A stretch of DNA of 64,000 nucleotides, from assembly GCA_022266195.1 (NCBI GenBank), contig WHVY01000002.1, positions 7,269,001 through 7,333,000 of the forward strand. The letters run 5' to 3'. A program made the position numbers and the translations under genes. The stretch comes from Tetranychus cinnabarinus (Eukaryota > Arthropoda > Arachnida > Trombidiformes > Tetranychidae). Positions 1-12,200 of the stretch are shown here, one piece after another (within the stretch, counting starts at the first letter, position 1; the number at the start of each line of letters is the position of its first letter). The notes below the pieces were generated by a model. The model saw nothing but the letters and a program-made list of their open reading frames with translations. It had not been told where the DNA came from and searched no databases.

Positions 1-3000
1 GGCGATAATGATAAACATCAACAGTCCAGCACAAGCACACCAAGTCAACACTCACATACTAACCACTTCTTTTCCTTCTGTGGTTATGTTTAGCTTCCTT
101 CCTTTTCAATGTCCCAAAAACTTTCCTTTTTGGTGTCTTCTTTAATCTAATTGTGACCAACTCTACAACCTAACTCACCAGCAATCCATTTCAATTCACG
201 TCCTTCCAATTCTAATTCTTGTTCCTCTCTCTCTCCATCTTCCCTCCATACTTATCACCCTTTCCCTTCATCACTCCTTCATTTTCCTCCTTTCGTCTTT
301 ACAAAGTTCATTTGAAGGAAAGCTGAATATTTTTCCATCATCTTATGTGAGGAACGACTTTCAAGATTTGATTAACTCTCTGTTTCAATATATTTATATT
401 TATACAAGTAAGCAACATATTCTGACATTCTGAAGAGCAAAAAAACGCTAAATCTACATTTCAATTGATGTATTGGTTGTTAACTTTGAACAGATTACCC
501 TGGTCATCCATCTTTCCTTTGTTCAAAGTGATTTGTCTCACCATTTAACCAACAACCAACAACATTATTAATTTTATGTTAATTAGTCAAATAATTTATG
601 ATAGTCAGTGTACATATATAATACATTTCATGATGAGTATTTCATAAATTTACATAGTCTTTTTTTTATTGTTTTGAGGTTGCTTATTTGCTTCCTCTGA
701 TCCATCATTTTACATAAAGTGATCATTACAGACCCATTGTAATATTTAACAAATAGGAAAAAAGTTGATGAAAAGAAGTAAATTAATCTATCGGAGGAGA
801 CTTTTTTTCATATCTCAATATGCATCATATTTTTTGGCTATTGACAATCAACGATAAAAGTTCATTGTCAGTGTCTAAAAGTGAGCAATTCATGTTTAAT
901 ATTATCCATTTTTTCATATTTACTTTATTCTCATCTTTTTTTATCCTTTTTCTTTACAGATTTATTCAATTTAAATAATTCAAGATGGTGTTGATCAAGA
1001 ATTACTAAACCAAAGGAATTACTGGGAATATAAATTATGTGATTCAAATCTTTCCAAAAGATGGCTCATTGATGTCTTGATGATCAAAAAAGCTAACAAA
1101 TATCAAGTTAAACATCTCTCTGGACCATCCATTTGATAGTAATTGGTACAAGACATTGGTTAAGTTTCCCATTGAAAGGTTGGGAAAGAAAAGCAATTAA
1201 CCAAAGGATTGATTGTTGGCATAATTTGAGCTGACTAGATGATGGACTATGGTTTTCCAGTGTGTTATCACCACCAGGTAAACAGTGTAATGAACCCAGC
1301 CATGGTCAATATCTTTAATCCATTGTAACCTGATGACAAGATGAAAGGGAAAAAGGGTTGAAATTTGAACAACAATTGTTAATCAATAATAGAGTATAAT
1401 ATGGTAAACAGCATTTACAGGGTTAAAGTAAACGATAAATATTGTTTACTGATTTATATTTATAACACTTATAATATTTCATTTCATTTTCAATGTCTGC
1501 TTATATTCATGGTTTACACTCTATATTATATTCACTCACAAACACACACACAGATCAGAATATATTATTACATGTAATACATATACAATATCACTGGAAA
1601 TACTGAACAGTTGAAAGTGTGATAATAATGTTATGCATAATCAATGAGGTTAGTTGAACATATAATATGTTTTGATGAGTGCATATAAAAGAGTGTCCAC
1701 AGAGATCAAGCAGAAAAGTCTCAATTATCATTAACATTATTATGAATATGATACAAATTGTCACCCAAAACTAGAGCCATTATTTATATACTGCTTTTCA
1801 TACCAACAAACATTTCGACAGGTCAACCAAAGAAATTAAGCTTTCCAAACTTGTTGGTCAATAATGATGCTAATAATAATGTTAATGATTCTGCTAATAA
1901 TCTTAACCATAAATGTGGTAAAGATGTTGAAGAGTGTGAATTTGCGTGACAATTGTGATACTGGTTTCAATTTAAATTGCGATCCAAAGATTTTATTACT
2001 TAACACTTTCATCTCACTGATTTTATTGCTATTTAACTAATCAAAATTCACAAAATTTGACCCAATTTTCATTAACTGTCCTAATTGATGGTCATAACAG
2101 TCATTTTAAGTACAAACCGCTAATCAATTTTTCTTAATTTTACAGATTCACTTATAAAAATGGTCGTAAATGTTCAAATTATTCAAATCAACCGATCAAT
2201 ATCATCATCAAAGAGCCATCATAATTTTACTCCAATTAACGGTTTCCCTGAAGACAATTAAAAAGATGGTAAAATTGGATGAATCCAAGTGAAATCAACT
2301 AAAATCCTTGTGATCAACTGTACCAATCAACTTCAATTGGTATGATTATTATTTACAAGATTTTTCTCTCCAGTTTTATTGTTGCTCTTTGCCTGTGCTT
2401 AATTTAATATAATAATAGCATTAACATACTATGTTTAACCTTTTGTTGTACAGGTACAATGTTAATAACAAGGTCTGTAATCAAAGGGAACTGGTTGGTA
2501 AAGAAAATGGTTCAAGAAAAGAAACAAAATAAACTATTTAAATCATTTCTTCCGATTCCACCATTCACATTATTATAAATAATAATTCATCTTTAAATTT
2601 GCAAGATAAGTTGCTTTTTATTTCAAGTAAAACATATTTAACTCTCACTATTATTATTTATTTGATACATAACACTTAGAACTGTTCATTTACCTTTTAT
2701 ATCAAGAAACAAAATAATATTGAATGGTTTAAATGTGTTCCCTAATTTTTGCATGATTATCATTGCGTTTATTTTTTTTCATTCTGTATGAAAATTAATA
2801 ACAACAGAAGAGGAAAAAACGTAATTTACTTGAGTGTGTTCACTATTATCAGCAAATTGCTTGGAATTAACATTCAATTAATTAATGATTGAATTTAAAT
2901 TGTTTCCTGCGATTCTGCAGCTTCATAATTATTGGTTATCTTAATTTTGCTAATTTATATCTTATTCTTTACCTACAGATTTGCCATCAAAGGAGTGATC

Positions 3001-3977
3001 TTTTCTGGTTATGATGACTGGTCAAATCATCAAATAATCAAAGTCAATTAGTTGATCAAGGCGAGATTAATGGTCATGCACTGATCATGCAACTTGGAGG
3101 CCTGTACGGATTATTAATGGACAATTGAATTGAAAGTGACAGATTGAAGAGCAACATGAGGATGACCATGAAAGAATTGGAAAAAAAATTGAAATCAATT
3201 ATATTAATGGCTTACCTAATTGTTTGATCATTACTCCACTTGATTTGATCTCATTGCTTCCACTAAACACGTTGGTTTGATCATAATTTGATTTTTTATT
3301 TACATTATTTCCATTTAACGATTCTCCTGAAGAGTAGAGAAATGAAGACAAAAACAAAGTCAATTGTTGCAGGTGAAAATTATTGTCAATTTTTTGTGGG
3401 TAAATTGTTGGTAAATTGTTGGATTAGGTGATAATGAGTGTCATTCTTTAGGTTATAACATAGGAAACGATGAATATTAAATTAAAATGGAAAGTGATGA
3501 TTAACTGTGAAGTTTAATTATTTTCCATTTTCCAGTCAAATTGATGTTCTTTCCTTTACCAATACTGATATAAGGGAAAGGAGAGTTAATCAATTAATTA
3601 GCATGATGATTATTTTAGTTTCACGGTTAGTTGATTCTTACAGCAAGCTAATCAATTTTTAAACCTTTTTTTCCAACATTTTAATTTTGTCAAATTTACC
3701 CCTTCTTTTTGTCAACTCAACTCTTCACTTGCAAACAATCAAACAACGATTAACATATTCAATTTACTTTTGATTATGATAATCAGTGTTTACCTTACAA
3801 AGACAACAACATAAAGGCTTAAATACAGTGAGAGTCAAATGAAAGGTTAAAAAAATCTTTGTTTTGTTCACTTTATCATCATCTAAAGCCTATTTACAAT
3901 AGCAAGCAACTCCAAGACAAGATTCAATATTGTATATTGAGTCTAGGAGAAGAGACAAATTAATGTTATTTAATGTT

Positions 3978-4009
3978 ATTATCCTGTTAATCACTATTAA
4001 CAGGATAAT
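3978..4009. repeat. Perfect 14-bp inverted repeat with 4-base loop
   Basis: ATTATCCTGTTAAT at 3978-3991 is followed by CACT and then by its exact reverse complement at 3996-4009. It can fold as a hairpin on either strand. No gene or terminator context is visible around it. Confidence 0.8.
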
Positions 4010-7000
4010 TATGCATTAAAACCCATTATTTTAATCTTATCCAACCCCCTTTTACGTTTATAATTAAATTAAGTTATAATTATAATCTTACAGTCTTAGT
4101 GAAAGTCATTTACCCTTTGAGTATTGATCTAGATTCATTCATCTCGCAAACTAACATAGAAAAATTAATTTAATAACAATCTTGTTGTTCAACTATCTAA
4201 TTTTTTATTTTCTCTCGTCTTTTTACAGTTGAAGAAGGAAAGGAAAACAATCTTTCACTATTTTCTGGTTGAAACATATAATTAAAGTTAACTACTGTTT
4301 ATCGCCATTGTCATTCCGTGAATTATCACCTTCACAAGGAGCAAAAGGGATGAAGATTGATACAAGGAGTGGAGAAAGAAGGAGGAAGATGTAGGAAGAC
4401 GGAGAAGTGGAATGAAGAGAAAGAAGAAGAGGAGGAAAATGATCATTTCTTCATCCTTTCACTTGATATTGATCTGATTATGGTGAAGAAGAGGTGAAAA
4501 AAAGGTTTTTTTAGGATGAAGAAGCCTTAACAAGGAGTTTGAGAGTATAAAAAAAAGGTACATCAATATAATAATATATATATAAAATAATACTACTCAA
4601 GGGCAAGAGGAATGTAATTTATATATTTTTCACTTTTATCAACCTTTCGCTCATGTTATTGATGATAGTTTTCTCAGGGTTATCAGGGAGTACAAAGTGG
4701 GAAACAGTTGAAAAAGTATGAGGATGATAATGATGATGAGCGAGAAGATGAACAGGAATGAAGCAAAGATGTAGTGGGAAAAATGAGCAAAGCAGAGATG
4801 AAAGTTAAAGATGTAAAATAACGAAGAATTGAAAATATATTTTTCTCGCCTTTCTCTTCTTTTCCATTTCTCTTCCAACCTTTCTCATCATCTTCACCGG
4901 CAACCTGACTATTGAATCCAGTAACCAACAAGCAAACATCAACAATAAAGAAGGAAATAACAACAGTCTAAATAATACACTATCATACACCTTGTAATCG
5001 GTGTTACCCTAATAGGAGCAGCAACAAGACTAAATAAAAAGGTTTACGTTCAAGCTGTTGTAACATTGAACAAGAAGAAAAGTGAATTCACCAAAAACTA
5101 TTGGAAAGTTATGAAGGTGAAGCAAAAAACAACAAAATCAACCTTCCCACTTTGATGGACGCATTATGTTTCTATCCTTTTTCATCTTCTTCATTTTATA
5201 TTACACTTTCCCTTCATCATCATCTCCATCTTTGCCAGATATTTTTGGTTACATTATTTGTTACAATAAGACAAACTGAAACACCAACATCAACGAGAAA
5301 AGCTTTTGGGAGTTGAACAGTAAAGAGGAAAAAAAAGAGTCAATGTTATTTTTCTTATTTTCAACATTCCTTATTTTTCCCTTTCATTCACATTTTTCCT
5401 TTTTCCTTCCCTGTATATTCACAGATTTTGTTGTCACTTTTGTTTTAACTTCCTTTTCCTCTTTTGCTTACAGACTTTCAAGTTTTATTGACGCAAAAAT
5501 GCCACCATATTGATGATATTTCATCCAGTAACACCAACAGAAATGATCTGATAAAGTCTCCATCAGTTTATATCTTCATCTTCACCTAATCGTAACACTG
5601 GCTAAGGATAAAACCTTCATTTGTAAACTTGGTACCTGATTTAGTTGGCCATCATTTTTTCCCTGGTAATCTTTTATTCTCAAATTTCCCTGGATCAAAT
5701 ACATTTATATATTTTTCCCGTTGATGGTTCACTTGGAGTTATTATTGCAACCAATAAATCATTGCAAGACAAGGTCAATTTCAATCGAAATCTTTATCAT
5801 CAGTTGCAATTTATACTTAAAAAAAGAGATTCAAAGGAAAAAATAGAATAGGAAAAAAAATTCATTTCTTCTTCCTCAATCAATTCCCTGCAGTTTCGTT
5901 TCTGAATCTCATTCAATTGCCTTTCAGAGTTTTCTCAGTTTTTTTGTTCAATTTACACAAACACAAAAAAAACAACTTTTCACTTAGACCTTTACTCAGT
6001 CAGTATCATCAATGTTGACAATGTAATACAAATTATCAAAAACAATGGACAAGACTAGCCAAGGCTGATTGAAAACCAAGAAAAAAAATCAACAATAGGA
6101 TTGGAAACACAAAAGGCCAATAAGACTGATTAGTTCTGTTCCTAAATTGATCTCTATTTTGGATCTTATTCAAGATTGGTTAACAATGGCCAATAGCTGG
6201 ACCCATTGTTGGACAGAAGGCAAAAAATATTGAAACTAAAGCTACATCTACTGAATAGACAAAGAAAATTGCTATCAAGTCTGTTGATTAACCAGTCTTT
6301 GTTACCTTGCTATTTACCTTTTAAAATGTTAAAATTAATAACATGATATTTTGTTTTTTGGGTGATATTTTATTGTTTCCGTCATGATAGTAATTACCTC
6401 AATAAACAGATAATCACGTTCACTTTCAATTGTTCATCTATTTCAACATGGTAAAGTGATAATAATGGCTTCACACTCACACAGCCAGCTCAAGCCAAAG
6501 TTGTTCAGTTAAAGTCTATTTTTTTCAAATTTTTTTTTCTCTTGTTTTTTCATCTCATTGTTATCATCACTTTATTATTGTGAACAAAATTATATATAAA
6601 GGATATAAATGTTACATGATGATAATTTTAACCCCTGGAAGCAATGAAAATGTGATAATTTCAAGTTGAAGATACACTTTGAAAATAAAAGTAGAAAAAT
6701 ATTTATCCAAGTTATCGACTTGAGGCTTTTATCCAACTGTACTTTCGTATACACTTTTTACTCATCTCTTTAACGTTTTCTTCGAGCCCATTTCTTCAAT
6801 AACACAAGATTCAATGGAACAAATTTTTTCTACTCACCAAAATTTTCTTCTTAAATCCCATTGAATCTGTTTCTGAGAGATGAAATTTACTCCGTAAAGC
6901 TTTGATGGGTTAGACACAGACAAAAATGTTGAGACAGATTGGGATCATTACCAGCTATTACTTGGTGAATGGTGTAAGAATGGATTAAAAAGCTATCTTT

Positions 7001-8325
7001 TTGGGCGAGAAAACATTTCCTTTCTCAGTTATTTCCTTAATTTTTACACCGTAATTGTTACTATTAATGATCACAGGAATCAATGTAATTAAAGATGGAA
7101 TGACAACAATTGAACAAAGAAATGCAACATTCAACTGTTTGATTAGGAAACGACCCCTTTAACGGTTTTGTTTTGTTTTCAATTTCAAATGTTGACTCTT
7201 TTGTTTCTCACTTTTTAAACCCTTTCTCTTCATTTAATTATAATTGATTAATGATAATTAATTGATTGTGTAGTCAACTTTGAGTGTTTACAAACAATCG
7301 TTTACTAGTTCATGCGGTGATGTAGATTTACTAGCAATTTAATTTGATGGTTACATCTTAAGCCTTTATGGGATCATAAAGTAAGTATTGCGTCTCAACT
7401 CTTGTAACATGAAAGTTGACTTTAACTGAAAGCCAAATCTAGATCTTTCAATCCACTCTTTTGTTGACTTAATTAAGCTGATTTATCCCTTAATCCAGTT
7501 CAAACTTGAGGGTTTCATTTCAACACGAAATTGTTTTTAGATTAACTAGCAACAATCATCTCTAATCAAACATCTCAAAACAAATGCTTTCATTTCACGC
7601 TTTTGTTTTTTCTCATCCCGTCCAACATTCTCATTGTCATTTTTAATAATAGCATAAAATATTAAACATCTTGAACAAATTAACCGATAAATTTATTCTT
7701 GTTTTCCTCTTTTTACCCTAAAAAATTGCAGGTTAAAAATAGGAGCCCAGGAATCGGTTCAAAAATCATGATGTTAACAAGACAAAACATGAAAAAAGGT
7801 AAGAAACAAGAGAAACGTTGAGAAGGTTTCCATTAGCCTTTTATTGGAAACCATCTTTGGATGATGATACACGTTCAATTTGAATTGTTTGAAGGATGTT
7901 GTATCAAGCTAGTTAAGGTTTAAAATTACTTAGGTAACATTTAGTTAACTGTTTTTTTCTTTCTTTTAGCTCATCTAAAAAAACTTGGTACACAGCCATT
8001 GGACCTACCTTTTGCATAATAGGAAAGGTTTCAGGCTTGTCAGTTAAGAGTTCATGGGTTCAGAGATCTTGAGACCAACAGAGTACAACAAAAAAAGGTC
8101 AGTTACATGGGTAAAACTAGTTACAATAAAGGATGAGAGAGAAAGTGAATCAACAACAAATTTGAGTTAATTTGGAGTAACCATTATCCAGAAACTGAAT
8201 GTGTCTCATGAGGAATAAAAAGTTTAACTCACAAGAAACTGAATAATTTTTTCCTTTCCTCTTATCTTCTAGTCTTCATCACTGATTCTCTAACTTTTGG
8301 TCTATTCTTCAACTCTACACAGCTC

Positions 8326-8381
8326 ATTGCCACCACCACTACCACTACCACTATCACCACCATCACCAACACCATCATCAT
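8326..8381 (+). repeat. CCA/CAC/CAT trinucleotide-rich tract
   Basis: Imperfect repeats of CCACCACTA and CATCACCA form a low-complexity tract that ends at a pair of ATG triplets. It looks like ordinary microsatellite-like DNA, although it sits immediately before a possible short signal-peptide-like exon. Confidence 0.7.
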
Positions 8382-9094
8382 GATGATCACTCTCTATTTG
8401 TCCACCATTTTTCTCGTAAGTTGACAATCTTTCCTGTTCTTTTTCTCATCCCAAACTCTAAATGAGACACTAATTCATCTTCTGTTGGTAAACTTGATTA
8501 GATGAAAAGGCCAGAGAAGAAAAAAGGAGAACAAGAAAAAACCTTCCTGACATTTTTGTCAATTGATTAAATTCAATCAACCCAACCAATCCATTAAATT
8601 TTAATAATCAACTTGATTCTATTCTGTGAGTAACATATAAAAAGTACGAACGTGAACCCAAAAAAGAGTAAAATAAAGCCAAATAATTAGTCTTGTATTG
8701 ATTTGCCAAACCAGCCTGATTATTGTATTGCCCTTGTTGAATACATATTAATATCTTTTGTGATGGGTACAAATTGAAAAACAATCAAACCATGCTTCTT
8801 TTTGTATTTGGTATCAATCCCAATCATCATCGACATCATAATATGCTTTCTGTTGTTACATTAATACAGTTAAGTCTGACACCATATTCCATGTAATCCT
8901 TATCATCCATTTAATCTTTTATAAAAGACGATTCTTATTTCTTGTTCATCATTCACTAAAATATCTTTCTTTTTCCTTCTTTTTGGTCAACAGTAAACAA
9001 CAATAAAAAACAGGAGTCCACCAAGAAAGAGAAACAAGAGAACCAAGAAACCTCATCAATATCATACCTGACAATCTTTCCAATTATTGTATAT

Positions 9095-9264
9095 CTAGAT
9101 GTTCATTGTAACAATGAAAGCAACTTGGCCAAAGCAAGCAAAATGATGAAAAACAAGTAAAGGACAGATTAAAAAGCAAATCAAATAACAACTATAACAA
9201 GATGAACAGCAACCAATGTAATACAACTTCAACATGTTACTTAACCGGTTCAACCATTGATCAA
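9095..9264 (-). CDS. Possible last exon of the Ig gene: hydrophobic C terminus
   Basis: After a pyrimidine-rich acceptor (CAGTCTTCAG) the phase-1 frame reads IDQWLNRLSNMLKLYYIGCC, then a Cys/Leu/Phe-rich hydrophobic run that ends at a TAG. A hydrophobic end would suit a GPI-anchored protein. The link rests only on phase, acceptor and position; 5.3 kb separates it from exon 8, and no AATAAA is seen close downstream. Confidence 0.3.
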
Positions 9265-12200
9265 CTGAAGACTGTCCAAAAGAATGAAAGACTGAAAGAA
9301 AAATGAACATGAAATCATGTAAAACATGTAAACCACAATTCATCAAACAGAGAATATTTCTAACTCTTTCTGTTCATTATCTGCAAAGACATTGAAAGAG
9401 CATTCTCTTACGGATCTAAAACGCTGATTACTTTGTGTCCGAGCTCACAAATTTGGAACTTTGATGTTATTTCATGTGCTGTGTTGGGAGCAAAAAAATC
9501 TGATCGTTTTATGTCTACTATAAAATAATTTCCTCCAAAGTCTCAACTTTGATTTCTTTTTGTTGTATGGCTGGAAATGAAGTAAATCATCAACCAAACA
9601 GACTGTGACTTTAAAGGTTGATCTGGTTGTTTTTTGTTGCAACAGAAAACTCAGGAATAGTCTGATTTATTTGTATCCATTTAATAATATCTATTACTAT
9701 CATCTTCATCATGGAATGATGGTGTTTATGTAGTTATGATGTGAACAAGAAAGACTTATTTAAAAGCAAACTTGTTTATTTCAACTCTTTGTTGTTGTAA
9801 ACCTTCAACCATAATTGATGATTAGTTGAATATTATACAATTGAGGATTTACAGTTATCATAATGACATTAAAGAGTAAAGAGTAAACATTTACATACAA
9901 TTTCCACTTAACACAAGTGAAAGCAATTTAATAATGACAATATGCTTATTATTTGAGCAAGTTAGATTAAACAAGATGAAATTGGACAAATAAAGAGTAA
10001 ACTTGCACTTTTAATAAACTCTAAATTTTTAAAATTATCGACATTTTCACAGCAATAAACTAACATTAATAAAATGAGTTTCAGTCTAAATTTAGGAATT
10101 CAGTTTTACGTAAAATAGCAAAAAAAATACTGACAAGTAGCTAACCTTTAATAGATTAAAATTGAATCTTTAAATTCACTTAAAAGGTGCATTGATTATT
10201 GTTCAGTCAGACTATTTTCATCTGACAAAAGAAGTTGAATTTCCATTCTAATGATACCATTAATGATACAATGAATTTTAATCCAATCGATAATGATTAA
10301 GCTTTTAATCCTCAAAATGTCATAACAAATGAATTCATTTCATCATTTTTCAATTTCAACTTCCAACTGTATTAGCAATTAATCCTGATGAATCCATACG
10401 ATTGGAGGTGAAGACCATCGAGTTATTGCAATTATCGACTCTTATATGATTCTTCTATCAAATTATTAGGCTGTCCCGATCAAAGCGGGAGTGACTAAAA
10501 GTGGCATATTTTCTGATCTAGTTCGTGTTCATTTATAATTTTGAGTTTATTCGAAAGGTAATTTTGTCCACTTTAAGAGGACATGATTTAAAACTCTTCA
10601 GGCTAGTGCTGGTTAAATAGAAAATTAATAGTTCATTAAAGTGGAAAATCTGAATAGGGAAAATTAACATGGGAAAATTGAAAAAATGAAAAATTTTCAA
10701 GAAATCGAAGGGTATTAATGACTTTAAAATCATTTTCCATTTGTTTTAATGCGAATTGTGGGCTTTGGATATTTTTAAATTGATATTTAGACTTTATGCA
10801 CATCGAATAATCTGAATTTTGACCTTAGAACACATTTTTGGAAAAAATAATACGGAATAAAAAGGCCACTTTTACCCGAATAAGAACAAAAAGGATTTGA
10901 CCTTTTTGTTCTTATTCGCGTTTCTCTACCAATTCGAATTTTTTTTGAAAAAAATAAATTGCGTTATCGATGTCTGAGTGAATGGCCTATCGAATGAGCT
11001 AAAGCATAGGAATTATATGACATGTAGGTCGAAAGATATGTCACTTTTAGTGTCTCCCGCTTTGATCGGGACAACCTAATAAAACATTCAAAATGATCTC
11101 TAAAAAATCGAAAAAATAAAATTCTGAATTTTAGGCGACAACCAATTTCAAAAGCAGTTCCAGTCAAATCTAATGCTAAGAGTTTTCAGCAGAAGTCACC
11201 TTTTCATGTCCTTTTTGTAATAGTACATTTATGCCTAATCCTAATCACAGTTTCACTACTAACCTCAGTCTTGGAATGAACATGATATCATTGAATAAAC
11301 TGAACAAAAGAAATGAAGAAAAAAATTGCAACAAAATTTTCCTTCAAAATATTCATCAGTCTGAGAATCATTTTGAACAAATGAAGACAGACAAACATTG
11401 ACATGTAATTGAAAAGTTTAAATTTGAAAAGGCAAAAAGTTGAAGGGAAAAAAGAGTGAAATACAAACGAAAGATGAAATTGAACATTTATCTGAGAATC
11501 ATGAGAATCCAATTGAAATGAAATTGAGTCGATGAATATGAATAGATATTGGCAAGTTTTCCTCTCCTTAGATGACCTTTTTGTTCACAATAAGTTTCTC
11601 ATCCTTCATCATCATCATCGTAGCTTTTATTTGCTCAACTTTCATATTATCTGCCTTTTTTCACACACAACAAACCTCATTGGCAACCTTTTTTCACATA
11701 AACTTTGATAAACATTCAATTTTCATCATTTTTTGTTCACATTCACTTTTCCCTTTTTCAGATTTATCTTGTTCCTATCAACATAAGGCAATACAGCAAG
11801 CCATCATGGGTAATCATGTTTAATGTATATTTATATTGATGTTTGGATATTATTGTTGAAAAATGATGAGCTACTTTTAGTGATAAACTGAAAGTGATTT
11901 GTTCAATAGTTTTCAGTCTTGTGGTCAAAGCTGTGTGTTAAAAGTGTTAAACCATGCGAACTCAATGTTTCCCAAGTGAAGACATGTTAACCTTTTGCCC
12001 ATGAAAATGATGTTTATCCAGTCAATTGTTCACAGTTATCTGTGAAATGAAACATTCAAGGAATAAGGAAACTCTTTCAATCTCAACTTTCTACATAATT
12101 TTTTCACTTCAATCACTTGAAACCATTTAACATTTGTGTAATTGTTTGGGGTAAAATTGAAGTACAAATTAACTTGAAATGAGAATAAAAAATGAATTTA

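Larger units (their letters stand above)
1..9094. other. No convincing gene; AT-rich non-coding DNA
   Basis: The stretch is AT-rich with polypyrimidine runs, and its open frames are short and low in complexity. It holds a 14-bp perfect stem at 3978-4009, a CA run near 1537-1551 and a CCA/CAC-rich run near 8326-8381. Two weak small-ORF signals (1864-2040 and 8380-8415) are discussed under findings. It lies 3' of the Ig gene and may include that gene's 3' UTR. Confidence 0.6.

Noticed and set aside
4651..5513. Several overlapping short frames on both strands
   Set aside because: They are mutually overlapping, Phe/Ser/Leu- or Lys/Glu-rich shadows of GAAA/TTTC runs.
11288..11512. Minus-strand frame ending VAIFFFISFVQFIQ as an Ig-gene GPI tail
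   Set aside because: Its acceptor would need a phase-2 junction, but exon 8 ends in phase 1.
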